A stretch of 64,000 nucleotides of DNA, from positions 82,660 to 146,659 of the forward strand of contig CAIUMP010000061.1 of the NCBI GenBank assembly GCA_903900335.1, given 5' to 3'. How positions within the stretch are numbered: position 1 is the first letter of the stretch; the number at the start of each line of letters is the position of its first letter. The translations under genes and the position numbers were made by a program. The DNA is from an uncultured Ignavibacteriota bacterium. Its GTDB lineage: Bacteria; Bacteroidota; Ignavibacteria; Palsa-1295. The notes under the pieces were generated by a model. The model did not search any database and was not told the DNA's origin. It saw nothing but the letters and a program-made list of their open reading frames with translations. Of this stretch, positions 1 through 9,706 are shown in pieces.

Positions 1-1030
1 CGACCTTCACCAACGCTCCGCTCCGCTGCCACTCGCCCCCTTGTACTATGTACCAGTAGCAGCCCGGCAGCACATCGCGCGTGTCGACTTCAATTTCGTT
101 CGTGCCTACAGCACCTTTACGTTCGGTCATCCGAATCGCGCGTCCGCCAAAATCGAAGAGCTGGAGTTTGACCAACTCCGGCTTCGTAAGAGTGAAGCCG
201 ATGGTCGCGTGGGATGTGAAGGGGTTCGGGAGTGCAAAGCTCTCACCATGAGATGGGACTTGCGCGACACTTGCGGGAGCTGCCCATGTGACGGGTAAGA
301 AGTAGCTTATGACTGAATCCAATGAATGATTTCTCAATCGAGTCGAGAAGAGAACGCTGTCGAAGGCATGAAAGAACACGCTTGAAAAAACAAGCGTGAG
401 CGGTTTCTTCCTTGCATATGGCGGCGCGAGATAAGAGGTGATTGGAGTTAAGCTATCAAACACTTGCAATTTAACGATGCCGCCGCTATAAGGTATCGCT
501 GTAAAGCCGTAAAACAATGTCGAGTCAAAAACATTATTATCGAATGTCGACGTGCAGGTCGCAGTGTAGTATCGGTGCGAGGAATCGGACACCATCGAAA
601 GCGTCCAGCCATAGGGAAGTATGGAAATTCCGGAATCACTGATCGCGCTAATCGTGAACTTTGCTGTATCATACTCCAAACCACAATTCCCATTTACGAT
701 GACCGGAAGCCGAAAGGTCAATCGACCGATGAACCCTCCGTGATACACGATGGTACCGTTTGTTGGAAGTTCGACGTAGGAATTATCAACGACGTAACGA
801 GGCTCAAGGGAAACAAATCCACGATGACTATCGCCGCTTAGAACCATTCCAATGCTGCACTTCGAGGTATCGGCCATCGCAATTTCATAGGTACCGATCT
901 GACTCGTCGCGCCAAACCTCGGCGTGCTATCTGTGATCGTAACTTTCACAACATAATTCGGTTGTGTGAAGCCGACGCTAGAAAAGAGGCAAATCGCGAG
1001 CAGCGATCCGACAATGGCTTTACACCTCAT
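1..1030 (-). CDS. Secreted protein with T9SS-type C-terminal sorting domain, truncated by window start
   Basis: Minus-strand frame open from ATG (rc of 1028-1030) to base 1, so absent from the ORF track. Reads MRCKAIVGSLLAICLFSSVGFTQPNYVVKV... ending ...FALPNPFTSHATIGFTLTKPELVKLQLFDFGGRAIRMTE...GTNEIEVDTRDVLPGCYWYIVQGGEWQRSGALVKV; signal peptide plus PNPF...LPGxYxY...KV sorting-domain pattern. Confidence 0.75.
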   Translation of the reverse strand, partial: MRCKAIVGSLLAICLFSSVGFTQPNYVVKVTITDSTPRFGATSQIGTYEIAMADTSKCSIGMVLSGDSHRGFVSLEPRYVVDNSYVELPTNGTIVYHGGFIGRLTFRLPVIVNGNCGLEYDTAKFTISAISDSGISILPYGWTLSMVSDSSHRYYTATCTSTFDNNVFDSTLFYGFTAIPYSGGIVKLQVFDSLTPITSYLAPPYARKKPLTLVFSSVFFHAFDSVLFSTRLRNHSLDSVISYFLPVTWAAPASVAQVPSHGESFALPNPFTSHATIGFTLTKPELVKLQLFDFGGRAIRMTERKGAVGTNEIEVDTRDVLPGCYWYIVQGGEWQRSGALVKV

Positions 1031-1158
1031 AACCAGAGATTCGATTAGGACAAAAGACTGACCATCTCCCTAACTACAAGGAGCGCGACACAATTCGCAG
1101 CTCCCCATCCACATATCACCAGCTCGCCGTGCCGAAGACCGGTCCAGATCCACACTCC

Positions 1159-2646
1159 TCACGCCATCGCAGCCTTTGGCATACCTGAAAGCAAATACTC
1201 GATCACATCAATTGCTGTGTAGCTATTGACCCCGTCTCGCACAAAGTGGCTCAGCTTCTCAAGCGAATCACCAGCAGTTACGAGTGCCTTCTCTACGTAC
1301 CCAGAAAGCTGCTCCTGCGCTAGCCCGACGTTTACCATGAGCGCGTTGCATAGGCACTTCTTACCGATCGTGCCTTCGAGCTTGCCACCCTTCTTTACAA
1401 AGTTGCTCTCTGGTTCTGCGGGGCAGCGGTAACCGACAGTCCCGTTCGCCTTTTCGTAGCTGGAGCGCAGGAAGCCAAGTTGGCAAAGGCGCGGACGCTC
1501 CTCGTACTGCTCAAGTTCAGAGACCGTACCTTCTAACTCCACAACCTTAAATGGGAAGCCCGTCGGTGAGGCTATTGGATCAGTAAATACTTTCGCTTTC
1601 CCTTGCGATACGAGTTTGAGTGACTGTCGCTTCAAACTCTCTTCAAGCCCCGATTCGTCACAGAAGGCAAATGGGGTACCGACCTGAATGCCAACCGCTC
1701 CCTCCGCCAACGCGCGCTGCAAACCTTCCGGGGAGCCGGAGTCACCTGCAAGCCAGAACGGCAACCCGATCTCCCTGAATTTGTCCAGGTTGGGTACATC
1801 GCGTACGCCATACACGGGCTCGCCCGCCTCCGTCAGCTTCAACTGTCCGCGTGGCGGTGCGTTATGTCCGCCAGCGAGCGGTCCTTCGATCACAAACCCA
1901 TTGATCTTACCGTTGGCCTTTTGCACCAGCATTTGTGCCAAAACATCCGAAGAAACGATCGCCAAAAAATCTGGTCGCTTTACCTGAGGGAGCTCATCGC
2001 CGAAGAGCGCCTTCGGATCGAGCACGGCATGAAATTCCTTCTCCGGCGAAGCATCCTCAACATGGATCCTCATAGTGGTCCGGGCATGTTGAGCGAGTCG
2101 ATCGAGAATACCGGGAATCTCTTTTGGGATCCCAGCACCCATCAATACATAATCAACACCACCCAAGATCGCGCCGTATAGAGACGACAGGTTTGGGAGC
2201 TGCACCTTCTCCAATAGGTTGATACCGACGACTCCATCGTGTCCCTCTTTAGCGAGATAGACTTCGCAGAAATTCGCAGCAATTGTTAGAGCCAGCAGGT
2301 CGTCACTTGGATTGATGGTGAACATCGGTACGCTATGCAGGGCATGCCTGCCCGTCGAGCGTCCTTTGCTAAAGTGGGTAGCGAGTATTTTCTCTGCAAC
2401 CGCTGGGAATGGAAAGTGGGATAGCGCCCTGCGCAGATTCCCACCTTCATCGCCATCCTGGAGCCGCTGGGCGAAAACGATGTTCAGGGCTGTCCCGGAC
2501 ACAACTCCGAGCTGCTTATTACGCGAAACGGCGTTCGCCAAGCGCCAGCCGGATACAGCAATTCCCATACCCCCCTGGATGATGGGAGGATGGGTTCTCG
2601 GGGTGGTAGTCAAGTTCTTGAGTTTTCGGTTTTGGTGCAGGAACAA
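1159..2646 (-). CDS. Nitronate monooxygenase / 2-nitropropane dioxygenase-like flavoprotein
   Basis: 495 aa; PPIIQGGMGIAVSGWRLANAVS, VIEGPLAGGHNAP, WLAGDSGSPEGLQRALAEGAVGIQVGTPFAFCDESG motifs typical of the NPD family. Confidence 0.85.
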   Translation of the reverse strand: MFLHQNRKLKNLTTTPRTHPPIIQGGMGIAVSGWRLANAVSRNKQLGVVSGTALNIVFAQRLQDGDEGGNLRRALSHFPFPAVAEKILATHFSKGRSTGRHALHSVPMFTINPSDDLLALTIAANFCEVYLAKEGHDGVVGINLLEKVQLPNLSSLYGAILGGVDYVLMGAGIPKEIPGILDRLAQHARTTMRIHVEDASPEKEFHAVLDPKALFGDELPQVKRPDFLAIVSSDVLAQMLVQKANGKINGFVIEGPLAGGHNAPPRGQLKLTEAGEPVYGVRDVPNLDKFREIGLPFWLAGDSGSPEGLQRALAEGAVGIQVGTPFAFCDESGLEESLKRQSLKLVSQGKAKVFTDPIASPTGFPFKVVELEGTVSELEQYEERPRLCQLGFLRSSYEKANGTVGYRCPAEPESNFVKKGGKLEGTIGKKCLCNALMVNVGLAQEQLSGYVEKALVTAGDSLEKLSHFVRDGVNSYTAIDVIEYLLSGMPKAAMA

Positions 2647-2794
2647 AATCGAACCTGCTGCAACTGCGGGGAGAACCAGGATAAATCTCGTTCGCTCTCG
2701 CGATAATTCTGCTGGTTAAACACAGCGCATCCCAAACTGATTTCCCGGTATCCGCTAAGAGACAACCATCTAAGCGGATCCGTCTGTGTGGCGA

Positions 2795-3703
2795 TTACCT
2801 GGAAGCAGGAGCTGCAAGCCTCACCCTTATCTTGAATGTTTCGGAGTGCGAGAGATCCCTACCCGAGGCCCCAGATTGGCCGCCACCGCCGCGTTTTCCG
2901 CCTCCGCGCCCCATTCCGCCGCCCCCACCACCGGGACGAAGCCCGCCTCCATATCCGCCACCGCTCCCCGGAATGCCGACCCCGCCGCCAGGGACGCCAC
3001 CACCGCCGATTCCCTCGCGCCCTTCACCGGCTTCCCGGCTACCGTTCCGTTGGGACCGCTCCACTCCGTTAACGACGAATTGTATTCCAAGAGTCAAAAG
3101 GCTGTCCTGAGGTTGAACCCGTGGATGATAGAATGCGGAAAAGGGAATTCCTGCCTCGTAGTTTAGCACATTGTTTATGGTATCCCAGTTGATACGAACC
3201 TCGATCCCAAAGGCGTTCTTCAGGGGCACCATGCCGCCGATCGGTGACTTGAATCCCTGCAGTTCAATCTCTCCTTGCGATCGAAGGAAGTTTCGCCGCA
3301 TTCGACCGACAGGATCATAATCCGATAAACCGCCCTCAAGCTGTGGAGACTCGCTCCAACCTGAGCGGATCATCGTACCGGCGACCGGATACAGCACGCC
3401 GATCTCCTTCGCTGAACCACCGGAGGTATCCAACCACAACTGCAGCCCGGCTCTCAGCAGCTTCATTTGCGTTTCGATGTCATACACCTGAACACAGAGA
3501 TACAGCTTGGCGCTATCGTTCGTGATAGAGTAGTTCAGCTTAGAATCCTTGTCGTAGTAAGCCAGCGGGCGATCCCATTCGGAAGCGTAGCCATCGACGA
3601 CGACGGGTTTGGATTGCCATTGGCTGAGAACCATGGGGCCGGATGAACAGGAGGCGAGAAATGCCGCAAGCAATCCCGCCGTAATACTAGATGGCCACTT
3701 CAT
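2795..3703 (-). CDS. Lipoprotein with CBM9/DOMON-like N-terminal region and Gly-rich C-terminal tail
   Basis: MKWPSSITAGLLAAFLASCSSG lipobox; VDGYASEWDRP; tail GGGGVPGGGVGIPGSGGGYGGGLRPGGGGGGMGRGGG. Confidence 0.6.
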   Translation of the reverse strand: MKWPSSITAGLLAAFLASCSSGPMVLSQWQSKPVVVDGYASEWDRPLAYYDKDSKLNYSITNDSAKLYLCVQVYDIETQMKLLRAGLQLWLDTSGGSAKEIGVLYPVAGTMIRSGWSESPQLEGGLSDYDPVGRMRRNFLRSQGEIELQGFKSPIGGMVPLKNAFGIEVRINWDTINNVLNYEAGIPFSAFYHPRVQPQDSLLTLGIQFVVNGVERSQRNGSREAGEGREGIGGGGVPGGGVGIPGSGGGYGGGLRPGGGGGGMGRGGGKRGGGGQSGASGRDLSHSETFKIRVRLAAPASR

Positions 3704-3836
3704 AGATGCACATTGACGAATTAGATCAGAAATACGGATGCGAGTTAGTATAACCCTCTCTAAGCTTCGATTGAAGATGACTAATAGTTAAGACAGTGAG
3801 AATTCTCGTTGAAAGGGACATAACCGCCAGCCTAGA

Positions 3837-5030
3837 TTGTTACCTTCCGAATCAATCTACGAAATTCTTATGGATCAACTCGCCGCCACATATCGCAAGC
3901 ACTTCCCCATTCTCGAAACGAGCACCTATCTCATCTCGAACTCCCTCGGCGCGATGCCGCGCCAGGTCGAGGATGAACTGAAACAATACACCGACATCTG
4001 GCAGCGCGAGGGCGTGGAGGCCTGGCACGAGTGGTTTCCGTTCGTGGATGAAGTGAGCGGGCTTGTCGCAAATCTCATCGGCGCGGCGTCCGACGAGGTG
4101 ACGCTCATCCACAATCTCACCGTCGGTTCGGCACTCATCGGAAGCTGTCTGGATTTCACTGGTAAGCGCAATAAGATCGTCTATTCCGATCTGCACTTCC
4201 CCACCATCTCCTATCTGTGGCAAGGCTGGTCGAAATACGGCGCGCAGCCAGTCGTCATTCCAAGCGATGGTATCTGGACTGAGACCGAACGCTACATCAA
4301 TGCCATTGATGAGAACACAAAGCTCGTCGCACTCTCGCATGTGTATTTCCGATCTGGCGGGTTGCAAAACATTAAGCCCATCATAGACCACGCACACAAG
4401 ATGGGCGCGCTTGTGATGGTGGATTCCTATCAGGCGGCGGGGGTTATTCCCATTGACGTGAAGGAATTGAATTGCGATATTCTCGCAACGGGTGTACTGA
4501 AATGGTTGTGTGGCGGACCGGGAGCCGCATTTATGTATGTTCGACGTGACTTGCACGAGCAATTCCGTCCCGCAATTCGCGGCTGGCTCGGTGATAAGGA
4601 ACCGTTCGAATTCCATATGCCGAATGTGGATTTCGCAGATGGAATGCACCGCTTCCTGACATCGAGCATTCAGGTACCATGCCTGCACACCGCGCGTCCG
4701 GCACTCCGGATGTTCAATGAGATTGGACTGGAAGCTATCCGAGCAAAGTCCCTGCTGCTCACGGACCGCCTGATCCAACGCGCGGACGAACATGGCTTCA
4801 CCGTGAATTCCCCTCGCCAACCCGAGCGGCGAGGTGGTGCCCTGACAATTGATCCAGTGAAAGCTGGCTCAACACTTACCACCAAAGAAGTCTGTGATGA
4901 GCTTATCCGCCGCAGATTCATCGTTGATTATCGCCCTCCGCTCGGTATCCGAATCGCCCCGCATTTCTACAATACGCTGGAGGAGATCGACGCGATAATG
5001 CAGGAGATGAGAAGCATTCTGAATGGGTAG
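3837..5030 (+). CDS. Class V aminotransferase / kynureninase-like PLP enzyme
   Basis: 397 aa; VMVDSYQAAGVIPIDVKELNCDILATGVLKWLCGGPGAAFMYVRRDL (PLP Lys context), GIRIAPHFYNTLEEID. Confidence 0.8.
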   Translation: MLPSESIYEILMDQLAATYRKHFPILETSTYLISNSLGAMPRQVEDELKQYTDIWQREGVEAWHEWFPFVDEVSGLVANLIGAASDEVTLIHNLTVGSALIGSCLDFTGKRNKIVYSDLHFPTISYLWQGWSKYGAQPVVIPSDGIWTETERYINAIDENTKLVALSHVYFRSGGLQNIKPIIDHAHKMGALVMVDSYQAAGVIPIDVKELNCDILATGVLKWLCGGPGAAFMYVRRDLHEQFRPAIRGWLGDKEPFEFHMPNVDFADGMHRFLTSSIQVPCLHTARPALRMFNEIGLEAIRAKSLLLTDRLIQRADEHGFTVNSPRQPERRGGALTIDPVKAGSTLTTKEVCDELIRRRFIVDYRPPLGIRIAPHFYNTLEEIDAIMQEMRSILNG

Positions 5031-5397
5031 CCGAGCGGCAAGAGTATTGTCGTTAGTCGGCTGGCTCATCCTGTCGGCTTGTGCCACACGATCCGATTGG
5101 GTCAAGTTGGACGAACTTCCCACTCTGCCACGCATCGACGCACTTCAACTCGTCAGCGGCGATGTTGTTGAGTTCGAAGATGCCTCTGGACGATGCGATG
5201 TGAATAGATCGCTTGTCGAAGGGCTGCTTGCATCCGGCAAAAAAGCAGCCTATCCTATCGATAGCGTTATCATGTTCCGGCTAAAGACAAGCGACGGGCT
5301 AAGCACAGTGGGCACAGTTGCGCTTATTGTGTTAGGCTTTGCTGTGTCAATTCTTGTCGTTGGTATTATGTGGCTCTCAGAACGTGGCGGGGCATAG
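5023..5397 (+). CDS. Small putative lipoprotein/membrane protein
   Basis: LVGWLILSACATRSDW lipobox and C-terminal TM segment; overlaps end of upstream gene by 8 nt. Confidence 0.55.
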   Translation: MGSRAARVLSLVGWLILSACATRSDWVKLDELPTLPRIDALQLVSGDVVEFEDASGRCDVNRSLVEGLLASGKKAAYPIDSVIMFRLKTSDGLSTVGTVALIVLGFAVSILVVGIMWLSERGGA

Positions 5398-5467
5398 CCT
5401 AAATCTCTGAATCCTGAACGGGAATTAATCGCTGGAAATAGGAGCTTCACTCCAATCAGGAGGAATT

Positions 5468-6346
5468 ATGAACTCTTCATTCAGTCGGATTTTCCAGATA
5501 TTTGCACTTGCCCTTGCCGTGACATTGCTGCATGGCTTACCAGCTGCGGCTCAAGAGAGCGGTGCCATCACGCCAAACACACGTATCGGCAAACTGACCG
5601 ATAGTCTTGAGGTTGCCATTCGCACGCTCAACGAGACGATGCGAAAGCTCAACGCGGAATTTGCCTCGGAGTTCAAACATGCCATCGAAGCAGATCGCAA
5701 GGCTTCTAAGCGGGTCATGAGTGCATCCGGCGCAGAGTATGACAGTGCAATGGCCGAGCTCAATGCGGCAATGCGGGAAATGGAGACAGAGCTGAATTCT
5801 CCGAATGCTACTTCGCTTCGCAATTCTCTTCGTGAGGTTGATAGCGAGATGGACCTTTTGAAGAAGAACCACCCCGAACTGCGACTCGACTCCATGTCCT
5901 TCGGGCCGTTTCACATGCAGAAGACCACTCTACCGGAGATCCGCAATCCAGAGATAAACATCCCACGAATCCAGATACCAAAAGGTGTGATTCCTAAAGG
6001 AGAGGGATCAGACATGGGGGCGTACATTGATACTCGTGACAACTCCCAACTTGTCATTGATAACAACGGCAACATCACCAGTGGCGATATTCTCACCAGC
6101 CGCAACGCCGTGACCGCGGATGGCACCGTTAGCGGAGACTTCATCCTCACCAGCCCTGGAGATGTTTTTGTCGGTAATCTCAATGACCCGATCATTGCAT
6201 CAGGCTCGTTGCCGCCGCTCGACAACACTCCGGTTGTAACGAAGCACTATTACTCAGATGGCCACACACGGTACTTCATCAACAACTCCGAAGTCAGTGA
6301 ACCGATAGAGTTGAACGCACCAGTGGAGATTTGGCCGAAGCGATAA
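5468..6346 (+). CDS. Hypothetical exported protein with coiled-coil N-terminal half
   Basis: Signal peptide MNSSFSRIFQIFALALAVTLLHGLPAAAQ; AGGAGGA upstream of ATG; RTLNETMRKLNAEF...AAMREMETEL helical region. Confidence 0.65.
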   Translation: MNSSFSRIFQIFALALAVTLLHGLPAAAQESGAITPNTRIGKLTDSLEVAIRTLNETMRKLNAEFASEFKHAIEADRKASKRVMSASGAEYDSAMAELNAAMREMETELNSPNATSLRNSLREVDSEMDLLKKNHPELRLDSMSFGPFHMQKTTLPEIRNPEINIPRIQIPKGVIPKGEGSDMGAYIDTRDNSQLVIDNNGNITSGDILTSRNAVTADGTVSGDFILTSPGDVFVGNLNDPIIASGSLPPLDNTPVVTKHYYSDGHTRYFINNSEVSEPIELNAPVEIWPKR

Positions 6347-6388
6347 GTAGTTGCTGGGACAACAGCTTGGTCTTACTGTATAGGAAGT

Positions 6389-7009
6389 ATGGAGAATATA
6401 TTTGGTTGGCCATTGCGAGCGGTACTCCTCATAACCACCGTCTCTCTTTTCGATTCCTCGTCATCGATCGCGCAACAAAAGTCTGAAGCGCAGAGTACCA
6501 CGATACGGGATAGCTTGAAACGTACGCTTCAGAGCTTGAGTAGCACGATCCATCGGCTCGACTCCCTATCTAAATGGAGCCGTCAGGATGCGGATGGTCG
6601 TATGCGCCAGGCTTCAACGAAATTGAAAGACTTGGAGCTTTCTACGGATAGCGGAAGAGCCGCAGCCTTTGAGTTTGTCTTTGCCCTGGTGGATCAGACC
6701 GACTGTACACTCTCTAGTCTGAAGTGGAGCGCCACCTCGATGTCCAAAGAGATTGAGAAACTGGAGCACACGTTGGAGTCTCTAGAAAAGAAGCGCAATA
6801 TTGCTTCCACTGAGAGTAACGGTATAGACTTGGCTCTCCATCCGCTGCGCATTCACCAGTCCGCGGTGCCGGAGCAAATTGGCACGGGGATTATCCCCTC
6901 TCTTGAAACAATGAACGATTGGCAACGAGAGAACGAAATAGAGCAAGAACAGGGCCTAATCGTTCGAGTGTGGCCTGTTGATAAGCCGAGTGCTCTTCGC
7001 GGATGGTAG
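6389..7009 (+). CDS. Hypothetical exported coiled-coil protein
   Basis: Signal peptide; SLKRTLQSLSSTIHRLDSL... helical region; follows the previous gene in the same orientation. Confidence 0.55.
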   Translation: MENIFGWPLRAVLLITTVSLFDSSSSIAQQKSEAQSTTIRDSLKRTLQSLSSTIHRLDSLSKWSRQDADGRMRQASTKLKDLELSTDSGRAAAFEFVFALVDQTDCTLSSLKWSATSMSKEIEKLEHTLESLEKKRNIASTESNGIDLALHPLRIHQSAVPEQIGTGIIPSLETMNDWQRENEIEQEQGLIVRVWPVDKPSALRGW

Positions 7010-7043
7010 CCGCAACCACTAGATTGCGACTACCAAACATTGA

Positions 7044-8840
7044 TCACCACGCCGCTTTGATACCACCTCCGGCACCACCGCCACGGATCTTCCACAACGC
7101 GATATTGTATCCGGGACGGTAACCATCCCACGACACGTTGTCAAACCGATCCACCCAGGCCGACGTGTTCAGTGGCTCCCATAAAAATAGATTTGCCTGC
7201 TCATCGTACATGACTTGCTGTAACTGACGCTGCAAAAGCATGCGCTTGGCTGGGTCGAACTCCTGTCGAATGTCTTCCATGATCTTGTCCGCCTTCGGGC
7301 TGTTGTAACTATCATAGTTCGAGCCACGATTACGTGCCTGCGATGAATGATAGAGCTGATAGCTATCCGATTCATACGGATCGTTGATCCAAGCACCGAT
7401 ATGCGCATCCAGTTTGTGATCGCGCAGACGGTCTATATAGACGCTCCATTCGAGTGCGCTGACCTCTGCCTTGATACCGATCTTGCGGAGTGTCTCGGTA
7501 TAGATCAACAGAACCTTCATGCGCGTTTCGTTGCCGGCGTTCACATAGAAGGTGAATTTGAATGGTACGCTCTTTCCATCAATTACCTTGTCGCGAATGC
7601 CGTCGCCATCGTGGTCTGTCCAACCGAGGGAGTCCAGCATGTGACTGGCTTTTGCGGGATCGAACGGGATGATTGGGAGATCTCCGTTGTACTCTGGTCG
7701 AGTCGAGGAGATGGGCGATTCAGTAATGCGCGCCATGCCATAGATCAACTTGTCAATAATGGTCCTGCGGTCGATCGCATAGGCCATTACCCATCGCACC
7801 CCCGGATCGCGAAAGATCGGGCTCTTCTGGTTGAAGCCTACGTAGCTAAATGCACCAAGCGGGAAACCGACGCGTGCCAAACCGGTCTTGTTCGTATCGA
7901 TCCCCACCCAAAACTGCGGCTGGATGGAGCCCAGCAGATCAACATCATGAGCCTTAAGTGCGGTAACCGCGGAAGGAAAATTCAGGATCGTCTTATAGAC
8001 CAAGGTATCTGGATTTGCTTCGCCGGCAGGCCCCCAATGATTGACATAATTCGGGTTGCGAACGAGCCGCACAAATTGCTGCGTCTGCCACTCCGAAAGT
8101 TTGTACGGTCCACTTCCTTGAATGTACTTCGCGTCCCGCGAAAGCTCGGGCTTCGCAAACCACGTTGCAAACTCGTTCATCGCTGCATTCATGTGCTTTG
8201 TTAAGAGCACGCTGTCGATCTGCTTGTTGCCAGCGGATTCCACGATCGCGCCGATGTCGTCCCACGAGTATTGATCGGTCAGCGACTTTGGATCGAAGAT
8301 ATGCTTCGGCAAAATGTAGAGCGCATCACCAAATCCGGCTTGCATTGCAAGGAAATATGGCTTCCAGAATTTGAATCGAACGCGATAGGGATCACCGTCG
8401 ATCAATTCACAGCTGTGAATCGCATCCACGTACACGCGCTTCTGAGCTGACAAAATATTGAATGGATTCTTCAGCGCCTTTGTGCTGAAGATCACGTCCG
8501 CACCAGTCAGCGGCTGGCCGTCTGCCCACTTCACATCTTTGCGGAGGGTGAAATCGTATGTCAGGTTGTCTGCCGAGACTACTGGCATCGACTCCGCGAG
8601 CCAAGGCACATCGTAGTTCATCGTCTTGCGATTTGGTGCCATGAGTCGCTGAAAGATCATCTCCTCGCAGTAGGTCGCTTCGGCATCGGTGGAGTTGAAC
8701 GGATTGAGTGCCTGAAAATCGGAGAGTTCGAATGCGACAACACGGCTGTTCTGATATGCCGAACCACCGGAGTTCTTGCCGCAACTCAGAGCAAATACAA
8801 GCAGAAAAGGAAGGAAAGCGAGTATGGAACGGGTCTTCAT
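7044..8840 (-). CDS. Oligo/dipeptide ABC transporter substrate-binding lipoprotein (SBP_bac_5 family)
   Basis: Preferred start MKTRSILAFLPFLLVFALSCGKN (rc of 8838-8840) gives a lipobox; the longer ORF to 9005 lacks a signal. YDFTLRKDVKWADGQPLTGADVIFS, GSGPYKLSEW, VRWVMAYAIDRRTIIDKL motifs. Confidence 0.9.
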   Translation of the reverse strand: MKTRSILAFLPFLLVFALSCGKNSGGSAYQNSRVVAFELSDFQALNPFNSTDAEATYCEEMIFQRLMAPNRKTMNYDVPWLAESMPVVSADNLTYDFTLRKDVKWADGQPLTGADVIFSTKALKNPFNILSAQKRVYVDAIHSCELIDGDPYRVRFKFWKPYFLAMQAGFGDALYILPKHIFDPKSLTDQYSWDDIGAIVESAGNKQIDSVLLTKHMNAAMNEFATWFAKPELSRDAKYIQGSGPYKLSEWQTQQFVRLVRNPNYVNHWGPAGEANPDTLVYKTILNFPSAVTALKAHDVDLLGSIQPQFWVGIDTNKTGLARVGFPLGAFSYVGFNQKSPIFRDPGVRWVMAYAIDRRTIIDKLIYGMARITESPISSTRPEYNGDLPIIPFDPAKASHMLDSLGWTDHDGDGIRDKVIDGKSVPFKFTFYVNAGNETRMKVLLIYTETLRKIGIKAEVSALEWSVYIDRLRDHKLDAHIGAWINDPYESDSYQLYHSSQARNRGSNYDSYNSPKADKIMEDIRQEFDPAKRMLLQRQLQQVMYDEQANLFLWEPLNTSAWVDRFDNVSWDGYRPGYNIALWKIRGGGAGGGIKAAW

Positions 8841-8938
8841 AGTCTTTTTTGGTTGAAACGGTACGTGCAAAACTACGTTAATTATTCTCGCAACGCCCGG
8901 AGTGGGCAATAAATCGGCACTACAACCCAATTCCCGAC

Positions 8939-9706
8939 TTGAAAACGATCGTAATAATCCCCTCGCGTTACGCATCTGAACGACTGCCCGCAAAGCCGTT
9001 GGCAAGAATCCACGGTAAAACCCTCATCGAACGGGTCTATGAACGGGTCAAGCTTGCCGAAGGACTCGATGGCGTGTATGTAGCAACGGACCACATCTCC
9101 ATCGCGGACGAGGTAGAGCGCCACGGCGGAGAGGTCATCATGACATCTCCCGAATGTCCTTCCGGAACTGACCGCGTGGCAGCCGCCGCGCGAGCGCTTT
9201 CGCTTGACGATGATATTGTAATCAACGTGCAAGGGGATGAACCGCTGATCGAGCCCTCGGTGATTACTGCACTTGCCACTGCAATGCGTGAAGACCCATC
9301 AATATTGGTTGCCACCCCAATTTCACTACTGAAGAATCCGAGTGACCTGACCGATCCATCTGTCGTGAAAGTCGTGATGGACACGAACCGCAATGCGCTT
9401 TATTTCTCACGCCAAACAATTCCGTACATCCGCGACCTTGGTGATGATGACATTCATCTCTGGATGAACGCCTTCCCATTTTTCAAACACATCGGAGTAT
9501 ATGCCTATCGCGCGGAGGTTCTGAAGCAATTCGTCGCGCTCGGTGTCAGCCGCCTCGAACAAGCTGAGCGGCTGGAACAACTAAGACTTCTCGAAGCCGG
9601 TATTCCCATTCGGTGTGTGCAAGTTGATTACGAGTCGGTCGCGGTGGACACTCCTGCTGACGTCATCAAGGTGGAGCGCATCATTGAGGAGCAGGGACTG
9701 GAATGA
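8939..9706 (+). CDS. kdsB: 3-deoxy-manno-octulosonate cytidylyltransferase
   Basis: IIPSRYASERLPAKPLARIHGKTLIERVYE, VINVQGDEPLIEP, GVYAYR; TTG start. Confidence 0.95.
   Translation: MKTIVIIPSRYASERLPAKPLARIHGKTLIERVYERVKLAEGLDGVYVATDHISIADEVERHGGEVIMTSPECPSGTDRVAAAARALSLDDDIVINVQGDEPLIEPSVITALATAMREDPSILVATPISLLKNPSDLTDPSVVKVVMDTNRNALYFSRQTIPYIRDLGDDDIHLWMNAFPFFKHIGVYAYRAEVLKQFVALGVSRLEQAERLEQLRLLEAGIPIRCVQVDYESVAVDTPADVIKVERIIEEQGLE

Noticed and set aside
2832-3110. Pro-rich plus-strand ORF (PPPPRFPPPRPIPPPPPPG)
   Set aside because: Complement of the Gly-rich tail of the lipoprotein gene; no start context or conservation evidence.
3852-4820. 322-aa minus-strand ORF
   Set aside because: Antisense to the class V aminotransferase; Cys/His/Arg-rich shadow translation.
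7347-8204. 285-aa plus-strand ORF
   Set aside because: Antisense to the substrate-binding protein gene; no recognisable motif.
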